Position numbers and translations under genes: made by a program
Part shown: in pieces, positions 7,883 through 16,014 of the stretch
How the letters are laid out: the number at the start of each line of letters is the position of its first letter
Position numbering within the stretch: position 1 is the first letter of the stretch
Notes under the pieces: model-generated
What the model was told of the DNA's origin: nothing
Seen by the model: only the letters and a program-made list of their open reading frames with translations
Database searches by the model: none
NCBI GenBank assembly: GCA_958405195.1
Contig: CATYDM010000023.1
Span: forward strand, 1 to 28,718
From: an uncultured Collinsella sp.
GTDB lineage: Bacteria; Actinomycetota; Coriobacteriia; Coriobacteriales; Coriobacteriaceae
Direction of reading: 5' to 3'
DNA: 28,718 bases

Positions 7883-10762
7883 ATGTCTGATTCTTCTATC
7901 GTTATTCGCGGCGCGCGCGAGCATAACCTGCGCGATATCGATGTTTCCATTCCGCGTGACCAGCTCGTGGTCATAACCGGTCTTTCCGGATCGGGCAAGA
8001 GCTCACTGGCGTTCGATACCATCTATGCCGAGGGCCAGCGCCGTTACGTCGAGAGTCTTTCGAGCTATGCGCGTCAGTTTTTGGGCCAGATGGACAAGCC
8101 CGATCTGGACTCGATTGACGGCCTGTCGCCGGCCGTGTCGATCGATCAGAAGACGACGTCCAAAAACCCACGCTCGACGGTGGGCACCGTAACCGAGATT
8201 TACGACTATCTGCGTCTGCTGTTTGCTCGCGTGGGAACGCCGCACTGTCCTGAGTGCGGTCGTGTCATTGAGCGTCAGACGACCGATCAGGTCGCCGATA
8301 AGGTGCTGGCGGCGGGGGAGGGCCGTCGCGCGTTTGTGTTGGCGCCGGTGGTTCGTGGACGCAAGGGCGAATATGCCAAGCTGTTTGAGGACCTGCGTGC
8401 GGAGGGCTTTAGCCGTGTGCGCGTCGACGGCGAGGTGCGCTCGCTTGACGACCCGATTGACCTGGACAAGAAGTTCAAACACGACATTGAGGTCGTGGTC
8501 GACCGTATCGTGATTCGAGAGAACTCCCTGGGTCGCATTGCCGAGTCCGTTGAGCAGGCGACGTCGCTGGCGCACGGTAACGTGAACGTGTACATGCTGC
8601 CCGACCGCGACGCTCCCGAGGGAACCGAGGGCGAGCTGCTAGAGTATTCGCTGGCACTGGCGTGCCCGGAGCACGGGCATTCCATCGACGACCTGCAGCC
8701 GCGCGATTTCTCGTTCAACGCGCCCTATGGTGCGTGTCCCGAGTGCGATGGTCTGGGCTTTAAAAAGACAGTCGATGCCGAGGCGCTGATTGAAGACCCC
8801 TCAAAGTCGATTGCCGACGGAGTCTTTGGCAGCCTGTTCGGCAATTCCAACTATTATCCGCAGATTTTTGCTGCGGTCTGCAAGCACTTTAAGGTGAGTG
8901 CCGATACGCCATGGGAGGACCTGCCCCCGCGGGTGCGTCGTGCGTTTTTGGATGGCATGGGCGACACGAAGATTTCGGTCGACTATCAAAAGCTCGATGG
9001 GCGTCGCAGCCAGTGGGATACTAAGTTCTCGGGTGTGCGCAACATCCTGTATGAGCGCTACAACGAGACGACGAACGAGAACACCAGGGCTCGCTTGGAG
9101 AAATACATTCGCGAAGAGCCATGCTCGAGCTGTCACGGTGCTCGCCTGCGCCCCGAGATGCTTGCCGTCACCGTGGGCGGCAAGTCCATTTACGATGTCT
9201 GCTGCCTGTCGTGTCGCGAGTCGCTCGAGTTTTTTGAGGGCCTGGAGCTTACCGAGCGCCAGCAGTTTATCGGCGGGCGCATTGTCAAGGAAATCCTGGA
9301 GCGCCTGCGTTTTCTGGTCGATGTCGGACTCGACTATCTGACGCTCGATCGCGCCTCGGCGACGCTTTCCGGCGGCGAGGCGCAGCGCATTCGCCTGGCA
9401 ACGCAGATCGGTGCCGGCCTCATGGGCGTTCTGTACATTCTGGACGAGCCGTCGATCGGCCTTCACCAACGCGACAACGAGCGCCTGATCAAGACGCTCG
9501 AGCGCTTGCGCGATATCGGTAATACCGTTATCGTCGTCGAGCACGACGAAGATACAATTCGCGCTGCAGACTACGTGATCGATATGGGTCCCGGTGCGGG
9601 CGTTAACGGCGGACACGTGGTCGCCGCGGGAACGCCTGCCGATATCATGGCATGCCCCGATTCCATGACGGGTGCTTATTTGACCGGCAAGCGGATGATC
9701 CGCGTGCCCGAAGAGCGCCGCAAGCCCGGCCGCGGCTGTCTTAAGATTACGGGCGCTCGCGCTAACAACCTCAAAAACGTTACCGCCAAGATTGAGTTCG
9801 GTACGCTTACGGTCGTTACCGGTGTTTCGGGATCGGGCAAGAGCTCCCTGGTCACCGATACGATTGCGCCCGCGCTTACGAATGCCATCCATCGTTCGAC
9901 GCGTCCCGTGGGGCCGTACAAGAAGATTGAGGGCATTGAGTGCATCGATAAGGTAATCGATATCGACCAGTCACCGATCGGTCGCACGCCGCGTTCGAAC
10001 CCTGCGACCTATATTGGCCTGTGGGATGATCTGCGTGCGCTGTTTGCAAGCACGCCGGAGTCGAAGGCGCGCGGCTACTCGCCGGGACGTTTCTCCTTTA
10101 ACGTAAGCGGCGGTCGCTGCGAGGCGTGCAAGGGCGATGGCCAGATCAAGATCGAGATGCACTTCCTTCCCGATATCTATGTCCCCTGTGAGGTATGTGG
10201 CGGCAAGCGCTATAACCGCGAGACACTCGAGGTTACCTACCGCGGCAAGACAATCTCGGACGTGCTCGACATGAGTGTCACCGAAGCACTGGCTTTCTTT
10301 GGGAATATCCCGCAGATTAAGCGCAAACTGCAGACCCTATATGACGTGGGTCTGGGCTACGTGAGCTTAGGCCAGCCCGCTACGACGCTTTCGGGCGGCG
10401 AGGCGCAGCGCGTGAAGCTCGCCAAGGAGCTTCATCGTCGTCAGACAGGCAAGACGTTCTACATTTTGGACGAGCCCACAACCGGCCTCCATTTTGAGGA
10501 TGTTCGTCAGCTGCTCGACGTTTTGCAGCGCCTGGCCGATGCGGGCAACACAGTTCTGGTGATCGAGCACAACCTTGATGTCATCAAGGTTGCCGACCGC
10601 CTGATCGATATGGGCCCCGAGGGCGGCAATGGCGGCGGAACCGTCGTGGTCTCGGGCACGCCGGAGCAAGTCGCGGCATGCTCGCAGAGCTACACGGGCA
10701 AGTTCTTGGCGCCGCTGCTCAAGCGTGACCGTGAGCGTCAGGCGCAGCTCGACGCGCAGTAA
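7883..10762 (+). CDS. uvrA: Excinuclease ABC subunit A
   Basis: UvrA is the damage-sensing ATPase that finds DNA lesions as a dimer and loads UvrB. The 959-aa protein carries two ABC ATPase modules. The first has Walker A GLSGSGKS (33-40), the second GVSGSGKS (about 647-654), and each has an LSGGEAQR signature. Zinc-binding cysteine pairs are visible as CPEC in the UvrB-binding region, CPECDGLGF, CSSCHGARLRPE, and the C-terminal CEACKGDGQIKIEMHFLPD region followed by CEVCGGKRYN. Length is typical (about 940-960 aa). The ATG follows AAGGAG (7872-7877) by 5 nt; a second GGAGG lies just upstream. The LexA-like box at 7808-7821 suggests SOS control. Confidence 0.98.
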   Translation: MSDSSIVIRGAREHNLRDIDVSIPRDQLVVITGLSGSGKSSLAFDTIYAEGQRRYVESLSSYARQFLGQMDKPDLDSIDGLSPAVSIDQKTTSKNPRSTVGTVTEIYDYLRLLFARVGTPHCPECGRVIERQTTDQVADKVLAAGEGRRAFVLAPVVRGRKGEYAKLFEDLRAEGFSRVRVDGEVRSLDDPIDLDKKFKHDIEVVVDRIVIRENSLGRIAESVEQATSLAHGNVNVYMLPDRDAPEGTEGELLEYSLALACPEHGHSIDDLQPRDFSFNAPYGACPECDGLGFKKTVDAEALIEDPSKSIADGVFGSLFGNSNYYPQIFAAVCKHFKVSADTPWEDLPPRVRRAFLDGMGDTKISVDYQKLDGRRSQWDTKFSGVRNILYERYNETTNENTRARLEKYIREEPCSSCHGARLRPEMLAVTVGGKSIYDVCCLSCRESLEFFEGLELTERQQFIGGRIVKEILERLRFLVDVGLDYLTLDRASATLSGGEAQRIRLATQIGAGLMGVLYILDEPSIGLHQRDNERLIKTLERLRDIGNTVIVVEHDEDTIRAADYVIDMGPGAGVNGGHVVAAGTPADIMACPDSMTGAYLTGKRMIRVPEERRKPGRGCLKITGARANNLKNVTAKIEFGTLTVVTGVSGSGKSSLVTDTIAPALTNAIHRSTRPVGPYKKIEGIECIDKVIDIDQSPIGRTPRSNPATYIGLWDDLRALFASTPESKARGYSPGRFSFNVSGGRCEACKGDGQIKIEMHFLPDIYVPCEVCGGKRYNRETLEVTYRGKTISDVLDMSVTEALAFFGNIPQIKRKLQTLYDVGLGYVSLGQPATTLSGGEAQRVKLAKELHRRQTGKTFYILDEPTTGLHFEDVRQLLDVLQRLADAGNTVLVIEHNLDVIKVADRLIDMGPEGGNGGGTVVVSGTPEQVAACSQSYTGKFLAPLLKRDRERQAQLDAQ

Positions 10763-10782
10763 AGAGACGTTGTAGTACCGAC

Positions 10783-10820
10783 GCGCACCGATTCCTTCTG
10801 ATTCGGTGGCGCTTCTGTGT
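10783..10820 (+). terminator. Imperfect hairpin after uvrA
   Basis: GCGCACCGA (10783-10791) pairs with TCGGT and GCGC (10803-10807 and 10809-10812) with one bulged G. TTCTGTGTG follows. The stem is sound but the U-tract is weak, so this is a probable but not certain terminator of uvrA. Confidence 0.5.
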
Positions 10821-10851
10821 GTCGAGATGGCATATGCGACGGAATTGGCCC

Positions 10852-10857
10852 TATACT
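10852..10857 (+). promoter_or_regulatory. Candidate -10 box for ybaK-murJ-uvrC (TATACT)
   Basis: TATACT lies 37 nt before the ybaK start, after the uvrA hairpin. No strong -35 is seen. The three genes downstream are separated by only 3 and 6 nt, so this would drive ybaK, murJ and uvrC together. Confidence 0.4.
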
Positions 10858-10894
10858 TAATCCTTGCGTCGCTCTGCGAGGGAAAGGATGTGCC

Positions 10895-11395
10895 ATGGCA
10901 AAGGCTGTTAAGACGCCAAAAACCAATGCGATGCGCGAGCTGGAAAGCGCCGGCATCTCCTATGTTCTCCATACGTACGAAGACGATGGCGATGAATCGT
11001 CAGGTCTGGGTGTCGCGATTTCCGATCAGCTTGGCGAGGAACCCGGTCAGGGATTTAAGACCCTGGTCTGCACGACGCCGTCCAACGACCATGTCGTCTG
11101 CTGCATTCCCGTTGCCGACGAGCTCGACCTCAAGGCCGCCGCGCGCGCCGCAGGCGAAAAGTCGCTGACCATGATGCATGTCAAAGATTTGCTTGCCGCG
11201 ACGGGGTATGTCCGCGGCGGTTGCAGCCCGGTCGGTATGAAAAAACGCTTCCGGACGCTGATCGATGAGACATGCGTCCTTTGGGATACCATTTTTATCT
11301 CGGGTGGCAAGCGCGGCTATCAGCTTGAGCTTGCTCCCGATGACTTAGTTGCATTTTGCGGGGCGACGGTTGCCCCGATCACGAGAGAGGACTGA
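10895..11395 (+). CDS. ybaK: YbaK/EbsC-family Cys-tRNA(Pro)/aminoacyl-tRNA deacylase
   Basis: This is a trans-editing protein that hydrolyses mischarged tRNA, typically Cys-tRNA(Pro) in the YbaK branch. The 166-aa protein is a single YbaK domain. The family core GYVRGGCSPVGMKK is clear near residues 108-121, and KTNAMRELESAGISY at the N-terminus is typical. ATG 10895 is preceded by GGAAAGGA (10881-10888) with 6-nt spacing; the in-frame GTG upstream would add 26 residues that overlap the promoter. It is followed after 3 nt by murJ, so the two are co-transcribed. Exact tRNA specificity cannot be read from the sequence. Confidence 0.93.
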   Translation: MAKAVKTPKTNAMRELESAGISYVLHTYEDDGDESSGLGVAISDQLGEEPGQGFKTLVCTTPSNDHVVCCIPVADELDLKAAARAAGEKSLTMMHVKDLLAATGYVRGGCSPVGMKKRFRTLIDETCVLWDTIFISGGKRGYQLELAPDDLVAFCGATVAPITRED

Positions 11396-11398
11396 GCG

Positions 11399-13702
11399 AT
11401 GCCGCAGGAAGAATCAAAGCGCGGAGCTCACTTTGCAAAAGGGTCGGCTCCTCAGACGCCCGCGCCCGAGGCCGCTTCGTTCGATAACGAGATTCGAAAC
11501 GCCTGGTCCGCTGCCGCTGACCCGGGCGAGACGGCCGTGTACTTGCGTGCCGCCGGTGCCGGCACGGCACTTCCCCGTACGGTTCTTTCTTCGGCTCGTC
11601 CCGATGAGACGGCTGTCTTTTTGGCCGCCGCTCAATCGAGCGCCAGCGTGAAGCCGATCGCCTCCGAGGCTCCTCGTGTGCCGCGTCCCGATGAGACGGC
11701 GGTGTTTTTGATGGCAGCCCAGGGAAAGAGCACACCGCAGAGCGCTCCTGCCGCTCGTTCCGCCAAGCCCGCGGCTCATGATGATGACGAACCGCTTCTT
11801 TCGGATGACGAATGGTCGCCGCTTGGTTCGACCGATCCCGTCGAGGGCGTGGCCATCGACGGTGATGACGACTGGGACCCTCTGTCGTTTTCTGCCCGAA
11901 CCGTCGCCGCCAAAGAAGTTGACACGGTGTTTGGCGACCATGCCATATTCGATGATGATGCCGTATCCGGAAACAACATGCCGAACAGCGATGACGTCGC
12001 ACCTGCTGATGACGCCGTTTTGGTTGACGATCCCTTTGCGATGACCGGCTCCTTTGCCGTCGTGGACGATTTACTGCCACAAGATGAGGTTCATGAGGAC
12101 TCTCAGGACGACGTAGACGATATGGGTTCGTCGGACTACTCCACGGTTGGTCGTTCTGCTGGCCTCATGACCGTGCTGACCATCGTGTCGCGCGTCACCG
12201 GGTTTATCCGCACGTGGGCCATGGCGGCCGCCATCGGCATGTCGCTGCTCTCGTCCTCCTATCAGGTTGCCAACAACCTGCCCAACATGCTCTACGAGCT
12301 CGTGATGGGCGGCATGCTCGTTACGGCGTTTTTGCCGGTGTATATGGGCGTGAGGCGCGAGCAGGGCCGCGAGGCATCGAACGAGTATGTCGGTAACTTG
12401 CTCGGTATTCTGCTTCTGCTACTGGGCGGTATCTCGCTGCTGGGCACCGTGTTTGCTCCCGGCTTTATTTGGACGCAGTCGTTCCTTTCGGGCGATGGCG
12501 GCAGCATGGATATCGCTGCGTTCATGTTCCGCTTCTTTGCTATCCAAATTCTGTTTTATGGCTTGGGTTCGGTGTTCTCGGGCGTTCTCAACGCACACCG
12601 CGACTACTTCTGGTCGACGTTTGCCCCGGTTCTCAACAATGTCATCGTCATCGCCAGCTTTATGGGTTTTGCTCCCGTGTCTGCACAATTTGGCGGGCAG
12701 GCCGGTATTATCTTGATCGCAGCTGGTACGACCCTCGGCGTCTTTGTCCAGATGGCCTGCCAGATTCCCGCGCTTGGCAAGCATGGCGTGCATCCTCATA
12801 TCCATATCGACTTTAAGGACCCCGCACTGCGACAGACGATCGCGCTTGGTATCCCGACGCTGCTCGCCACGGTGTGCATGTTTGTCTCGACCTCTATTAC
12901 TAATGCCGCCGCGCTTGTGGTGCAGCCCGAGACCGGCCCTTCCGTTATCGCATATGCGCGCCTGTGGTACACATTGCCCTATGCGCTGATCGCCGCCTCG
13001 CTTTCGACGGCACTCTATACCGAACTCTCTCACGATGCGCAGGAGAAGGATTACGACAGCGTCCGCACGGGCATTTCGCGCGGTGTCGCCCAGATGCTCT
13101 TCTTCCTGATTCCGTTTGCGATGTATCTGATCGTCTTCGCCCGTCCGCTCAACATGATCTACTGCGCCGGCAAGTTCGATGAATCCGGTGTGGCGCTGGT
13201 GTCGGAGTTCCTTATCTATCTGGCACTTTCCTTGCCGCTCTACGGTGTGGTCGTGCTGATGCAGAAGAGCTTCTCGGCCCTGCTCGATATGAAACCTTAT
13301 AGCCGCTATTGCCTGTACTCCGCTATCGGTCAGGCCGGTTCGGTGCTGCTGTTTGGCGTGGTGCTGGGCTACGGTATGCCGGCAATTGCGCTTTCGTACG
13401 TCGTTGACTACGTGGTCTTGGTCGGATGCTCACTGTGGTGGCTGCGCCGTCGTCTGCATGGCCTGCAGGTCAAGTCTATCCTGCACGGCGGTTTCTTCGG
13501 CCTACTGTTCGGTGGCTTGGGCGCTGCCGCGGGCGCCGGCGTCATGTGGGCACTTGAGCACTTTGTCGGAGTGCTTGGCAGCTCGATCCTCATTACCCTG
13601 GGCTACGTTTGTGTTGCAGGCGTCGTCTCGCTCGCTGTAACTTTTGGCCTTGCCTTCGTCTTTAAGATGCCCGAGGTCTCGGCGCTGCTTCGTCGCAAGT
13701 AG
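11399..13702 (+). CDS. murJ: MurJ-type lipid II flippase with long acidic N-terminal domain
   Basis: This is an integral membrane flippase of the MATE/MOP superfamily that moves lipid II to the outer face for peptidoglycan synthesis. The 767-aa protein has a MurJ core from about residue 253 (GLMTVLTIVSRVTGFIRTWAMA..., QVANNLPNMLYELVMGGML) with many hydrophobic spans to the C-terminus. The first 250 residues are an unusual hydrophilic, Asp/Glu-rich and Ala/Pro-rich, probably disordered cytoplasmic tail. It contains three copies of a (D/R)P(D/G)ETAV(F/Y)L motif at residues 41-52, 67-78 and 96-107. Normal MurJ proteins are about 500-550 aa. ATG 11399 follows GAGAGAGGA (11383-11391). Actinobacterial MurJ homologues often carry regulatory cytoplasmic domains; here the domain is N-terminal. 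Confidence 0.93.
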   Translation: MPQEESKRGAHFAKGSAPQTPAPEAASFDNEIRNAWSAAADPGETAVYLRAAGAGTALPRTVLSSARPDETAVFLAAAQSSASVKPIASEAPRVPRPDETAVFLMAAQGKSTPQSAPAARSAKPAAHDDDEPLLSDDEWSPLGSTDPVEGVAIDGDDDWDPLSFSARTVAAKEVDTVFGDHAIFDDDAVSGNNMPNSDDVAPADDAVLVDDPFAMTGSFAVVDDLLPQDEVHEDSQDDVDDMGSSDYSTVGRSAGLMTVLTIVSRVTGFIRTWAMAAAIGMSLLSSSYQVANNLPNMLYELVMGGMLVTAFLPVYMGVRREQGREASNEYVGNLLGILLLLLGGISLLGTVFAPGFIWTQSFLSGDGGSMDIAAFMFRFFAIQILFYGLGSVFSGVLNAHRDYFWSTFAPVLNNVIVIASFMGFAPVSAQFGGQAGIILIAAGTTLGVFVQMACQIPALGKHGVHPHIHIDFKDPALRQTIALGIPTLLATVCMFVSTSITNAAALVVQPETGPSVIAYARLWYTLPYALIAASLSTALYTELSHDAQEKDYDSVRTGISRGVAQMLFFLIPFAMYLIVFARPLNMIYCAGKFDESGVALVSEFLIYLALSLPLYGVVVLMQKSFSALLDMKPYSRYCLYSAIGQAGSVLLFGVVLGYGMPAIALSYVVDYVVLVGCSLWWLRRRLHGLQVKSILHGGFFGLLFGGLGAAAGAGVMWALEHFVGVLGSSILITLGYVCVAGVVSLAVTFGLAFVFKMPEVSALLRRK
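11519..11719 (+). repeat. Three ETAV(F/Y)L peptide repeats in the MurJ N-terminal tail
   Basis: In-frame repeats at 11519-11554, 11597-11632 and 11684-11719 encode DPGETAVYLRAA, RPDETAVFLAAA and RPDETAVFLMAA. The threonines (45, 71, 100) are 26 and 29 residues apart. The last two copies are nearly identical at protein level, with Pro/Ala/Ser-rich linkers between. Confidence 0.9.
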
Positions 13703-13708
13703 GCGCGC

Positions 13709-15649
13709 GTGGCAGGTCACGACAACATTCCAACACTTGCCGAACAGGTTTCGCGCGTTCCCACGCAACCCGGCTGCTACCTTTGGAAAGATGCCAAGGG
13801 CGATGTCATCTATGTGGGCAAGGCAAAAAACCTGCGTGCCCGTATGCGTCAATACGTGACGCTGCAGGACGAGCGTCAAAAGATCCCGCTCATGATGCAG
13901 CTGGTGGCGAGCTTCGACTATATCGTGGTGGAGACCGAGCACGAGGCATTGGTGCTCGAGCGTAATCTGATTGGCCAGTACCATCCGTACTTTAACGTCG
14001 ATCTCAAAGACGATAAAAGCTATCCCTTTATCGCCATTACCAAGAGAGACTTGTTTCCGGCTATTAAATACACGCGAGAGCGTCATAAACCGGGAACGCG
14101 CTATTTTGGCCCCTATACCGATAGTCGTGCGGCGCGTGAGACCATCGATACGCTACGCAAGGTTATTCCTATTTGCTCGGCATCCTGTGCGGAATGGCGC
14201 CGCTGCCGCCGCATCGTCGAATCTCATAAGGGCGAAGAAGACATCGTCAATATGATTTGCGCGCAAAACGGGCGTCCCTGCTTTGACTACCATGTCGGGC
14301 GCGGGCCGGGCGCATGCGTCGGCGCGATTTCCCCTGCCGACTATGCCAAGAACGTCAAGCGTGTCGAACGTTTCTTGTCGGGCCATCGCAAGGATGTCGT
14401 CGACGAGCTCACGTCCGAGATGACGGAGGCAGCCGAGACGCTCGATTTTGAGCGTGCGGCGCGCGTCAAGCGTCGTCTGGAAGTCATTAGGGGCTTGGAC
14501 GATCGCCAACAGGTTGTTTTTCCATCGAGCGTCGATATCGACGTCATCGGCTTCTATCGCGAAGAGACTATCTCTGCCGCCTGCGTCTTTGTCGTTCGCG
14601 AGGGCCGAACGGTTCGAACTTGTGAGTTCATCCTCGATAAAGGCCTGGATGTCGACGAGGAAGAGCTTCAATCGGGCTTTCTTAAGCGCTATTACGACGA
14701 GACGGCTGATATTCCAGCCGAGATCAATCTCTCTGTCGAGCTTGAGGATGCCGAAGCGTTGGGGGAGTGGCTTGCGGGCAAGCGCGAACGCTCTTGCCAT
14801 CTCCATAGGCCGCAGCGCGGCGAAAAGCACCGCCTGCTCGATATGGCTTCCAAAAATGCACGCCATGCCCTCATGCGCTACATGATGCGCACGGGATATG
14901 CTGACGATCGCACCAATCAGGCGCTCCTGGAGCTCGAAAGCGCGCTGGCGCTGCCTGCGCCGCCGTTGCGCATCGAGTGCTTCGATATCTCGACGTTGCA
15001 CGGCACCTTTACCGTCGCTTCGATGGTGGTGTTTACCAACGGTCGTGCCGACAAGGGCCAGTATCGTCGCTTTAAAATTCAGGCCGAATTGGACGAGGCG
15101 AACGACTTCGTATCGATGTCCGAGGTTCTGGGGCGTCGCTATGCTCCCGAGCGCATGGCGGACGAGCGCTTTGGCTCGCGCCCCGATTTGCTCGTTGTCG
15201 ATGGTGGCAAGCCGCAATTGACCGCTGCAATTAAGCAGCTTGAGGCGCTCGGCCTCGATATACCAGTTTGTGGCTTGGCAAAGGCCGATGAGGAAGTTTT
15301 CGTGCCGTGGGACGAGACTCCCGTCGTGCTGCCGACCGGCTCCGCTTCGCTTTATCTGATCAAGCAGGTTCGCGATGAATCCCACCGATTTGCGATTACG
15401 TTCCATCGCGAGTTGCGCGATAAGGCTATGACGGTTTCGGTGCTTGACGACGTTCCGGGCGTGGGACCCACCAGAAAACGTGCCATTATGCGCCATTTTG
15501 GCTCGATGAAGCGTTTGCGCGCAGCAAGCGAGCAGGAGATTGCAGAAGTTCGAGGCGTTCCGGCTGATGTCGCCAAAGCGGTCCACGAGGCACTTGTTGC
15601 ATGGAATGCCGAACGCGCCCAGGCATCGGCCAACCAATCCGAAAACTAA
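13709..15649 (+). CDS. uvrC: Excinuclease ABC subunit C
   Basis: UvrC is the dual endonuclease that cuts on both sides of a lesion in the UvrB-DNA complex. The 646-aa protein has an N-terminal GIY-YIG nuclease (PGCYLWKD at 21-28, IYVGKAKNLRAR at 34-45) for the 3' cut. A UVR helix pair follows at about 220-255 for UvrB binding. The RNase H-like domain carries ECFDIS (about 422-427) for the 5' cut, and the protein ends with a helix-hairpin-helix pair (DVPGVGPTRKRAIMRHFGS...). The start is a GTG at 13709, 6 nt after murJ, with AGTAGG just upstream overlapping the murJ stop. Length is normal. It appears to be the last gene of the ybaK-murJ-uvrC unit. Confidence 0.98.
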   Translation: MAGHDNIPTLAEQVSRVPTQPGCYLWKDAKGDVIYVGKAKNLRARMRQYVTLQDERQKIPLMMQLVASFDYIVVETEHEALVLERNLIGQYHPYFNVDLKDDKSYPFIAITKRDLFPAIKYTRERHKPGTRYFGPYTDSRAARETIDTLRKVIPICSASCAEWRRCRRIVESHKGEEDIVNMICAQNGRPCFDYHVGRGPGACVGAISPADYAKNVKRVERFLSGHRKDVVDELTSEMTEAAETLDFERAARVKRRLEVIRGLDDRQQVVFPSSVDIDVIGFYREETISAACVFVVREGRTVRTCEFILDKGLDVDEEELQSGFLKRYYDETADIPAEINLSVELEDAEALGEWLAGKRERSCHLHRPQRGEKHRLLDMASKNARHALMRYMMRTGYADDRTNQALLELESALALPAPPLRIECFDISTLHGTFTVASMVVFTNGRADKGQYRRFKIQAELDEANDFVSMSEVLGRRYAPERMADERFGSRPDLLVVDGGKPQLTAAIKQLEALGLDIPVCGLAKADEEVFVPWDETPVVLPTGSASLYLIKQVRDESHRFAITFHRELRDKAMTVSVLDDVPGVGPTRKRAIMRHFGSMKRLRAASEQEIAEVRGVPADVAKAVHEALVAWNAERAQASANQSEN

Positions 15650-15674
15650 ACGCGCTTCTAAACAACTGATATAC

Positions 15675-15697
15675 ATGATTGGTCAATTTTCAATCAT
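15675..15697 (+). terminator. AT-rich inverted repeat after uvrC
   Basis: ATGATTG (15675-15681) and CAATCAT (15691-15697) form a perfect 7-bp stem with a 9-nt loop, followed by TTGTTTC. It stands 26 nt after the uvrC stop. It could be a weak terminator or a protein-binding site; the low GC content of the stem argues against efficient termination. Confidence 0.35.
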
Positions 15698-15741
15698 TTG
15701 TTTCGCGGTGATTACCTGCCGATTTCGGGTTTTATTAACGC

Positions 15742-15782
15742 TAAAACGTTTGACTAGCCATGGTGAACAACACTGCTATCCT
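15742..15782 (+). promoter_or_regulatory. LacI-type operator-like site overlapping a -35 box
   Basis: TAAAACGTTTGA (15742-15753) has the AANCGNTT core with central CG typical of LacI/CcpA-family operators. It overlaps TTGACT (15750-15755), a good -35 hexamer. The best downstream -10 is an extended TGC-TATCCT (hexamer 15777-15782), at a long spacing of 21 nt. A similar but perfect palindrome lies upstream of gap at 28444-28457. Confidence 0.4.
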
Positions 15783-15839
15783 GCGGGTTGACGAAGACTG
15801 ATATCTCACCTCGTCGATACATACTGTCTGGCGAATCGT

Positions 15840-15878
15840 TTGTCAATGAATTCGGTGAACGGTAGTAAATACCGTTCA
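15840..15878 (+). promoter_or_regulatory. Operator palindrome in the sialic acid operon promoter region
   Basis: TGAACGGTA (15856-15864) and TACCGTTCA (15870-15878) form a perfect 9+9 inverted repeat around a 5-nt spacer. TTGTCA (15840-15845) lies just upstream at -35-like spacing (17 nt) from TAGTAA inside the repeat, so a bound repressor would cover a -10 region. The remaining bases of 15650-16014 hold no gene: a GTATGTATGTAT run (15882-15893) and a roughly 120-nt leader follow. Confidence 0.6.
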
Positions 15879-15962
15879 AGCGTATGTATGTATCGGTCGC
15901 CGAGCGCGGCACCTCAGTTGGGTCCGTCGGTAGGTAAGGTATATATCGTCCGCAAGTTGCGC

Positions 15963-15984
15963 GGGGGCAAGTCTAGGTGCTCCC
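15963..15984 (+). other. Leader stem-loop before the binding-protein gene
   Basis: GGGGGCA (15963-15969) pairs with TGCTCCC (15978-15984) with one G-T pair and an 8-nt loop. It ends 20 nt before the ribosome site AGGAGA (16005-16010). It may stabilise the mRNA 5' end; no U-tract follows. Confidence 0.4.
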
Positions 15985-16014
15985 GGGTAAGATTCTCTAT
16001 TGATAGGAGAAGAC

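Noticed and set aside
14153..15676. Long minus-strand open frame opposite uvrC
   Set aside because: uvrC is unmistakable on the plus strand; the reverse frame shows no family motif.
15882..15893. GTATGTATGTAT tandem repeat
   Set aside because: Only three short units, probably chance in an AT-rich leader; no phase-variable context.
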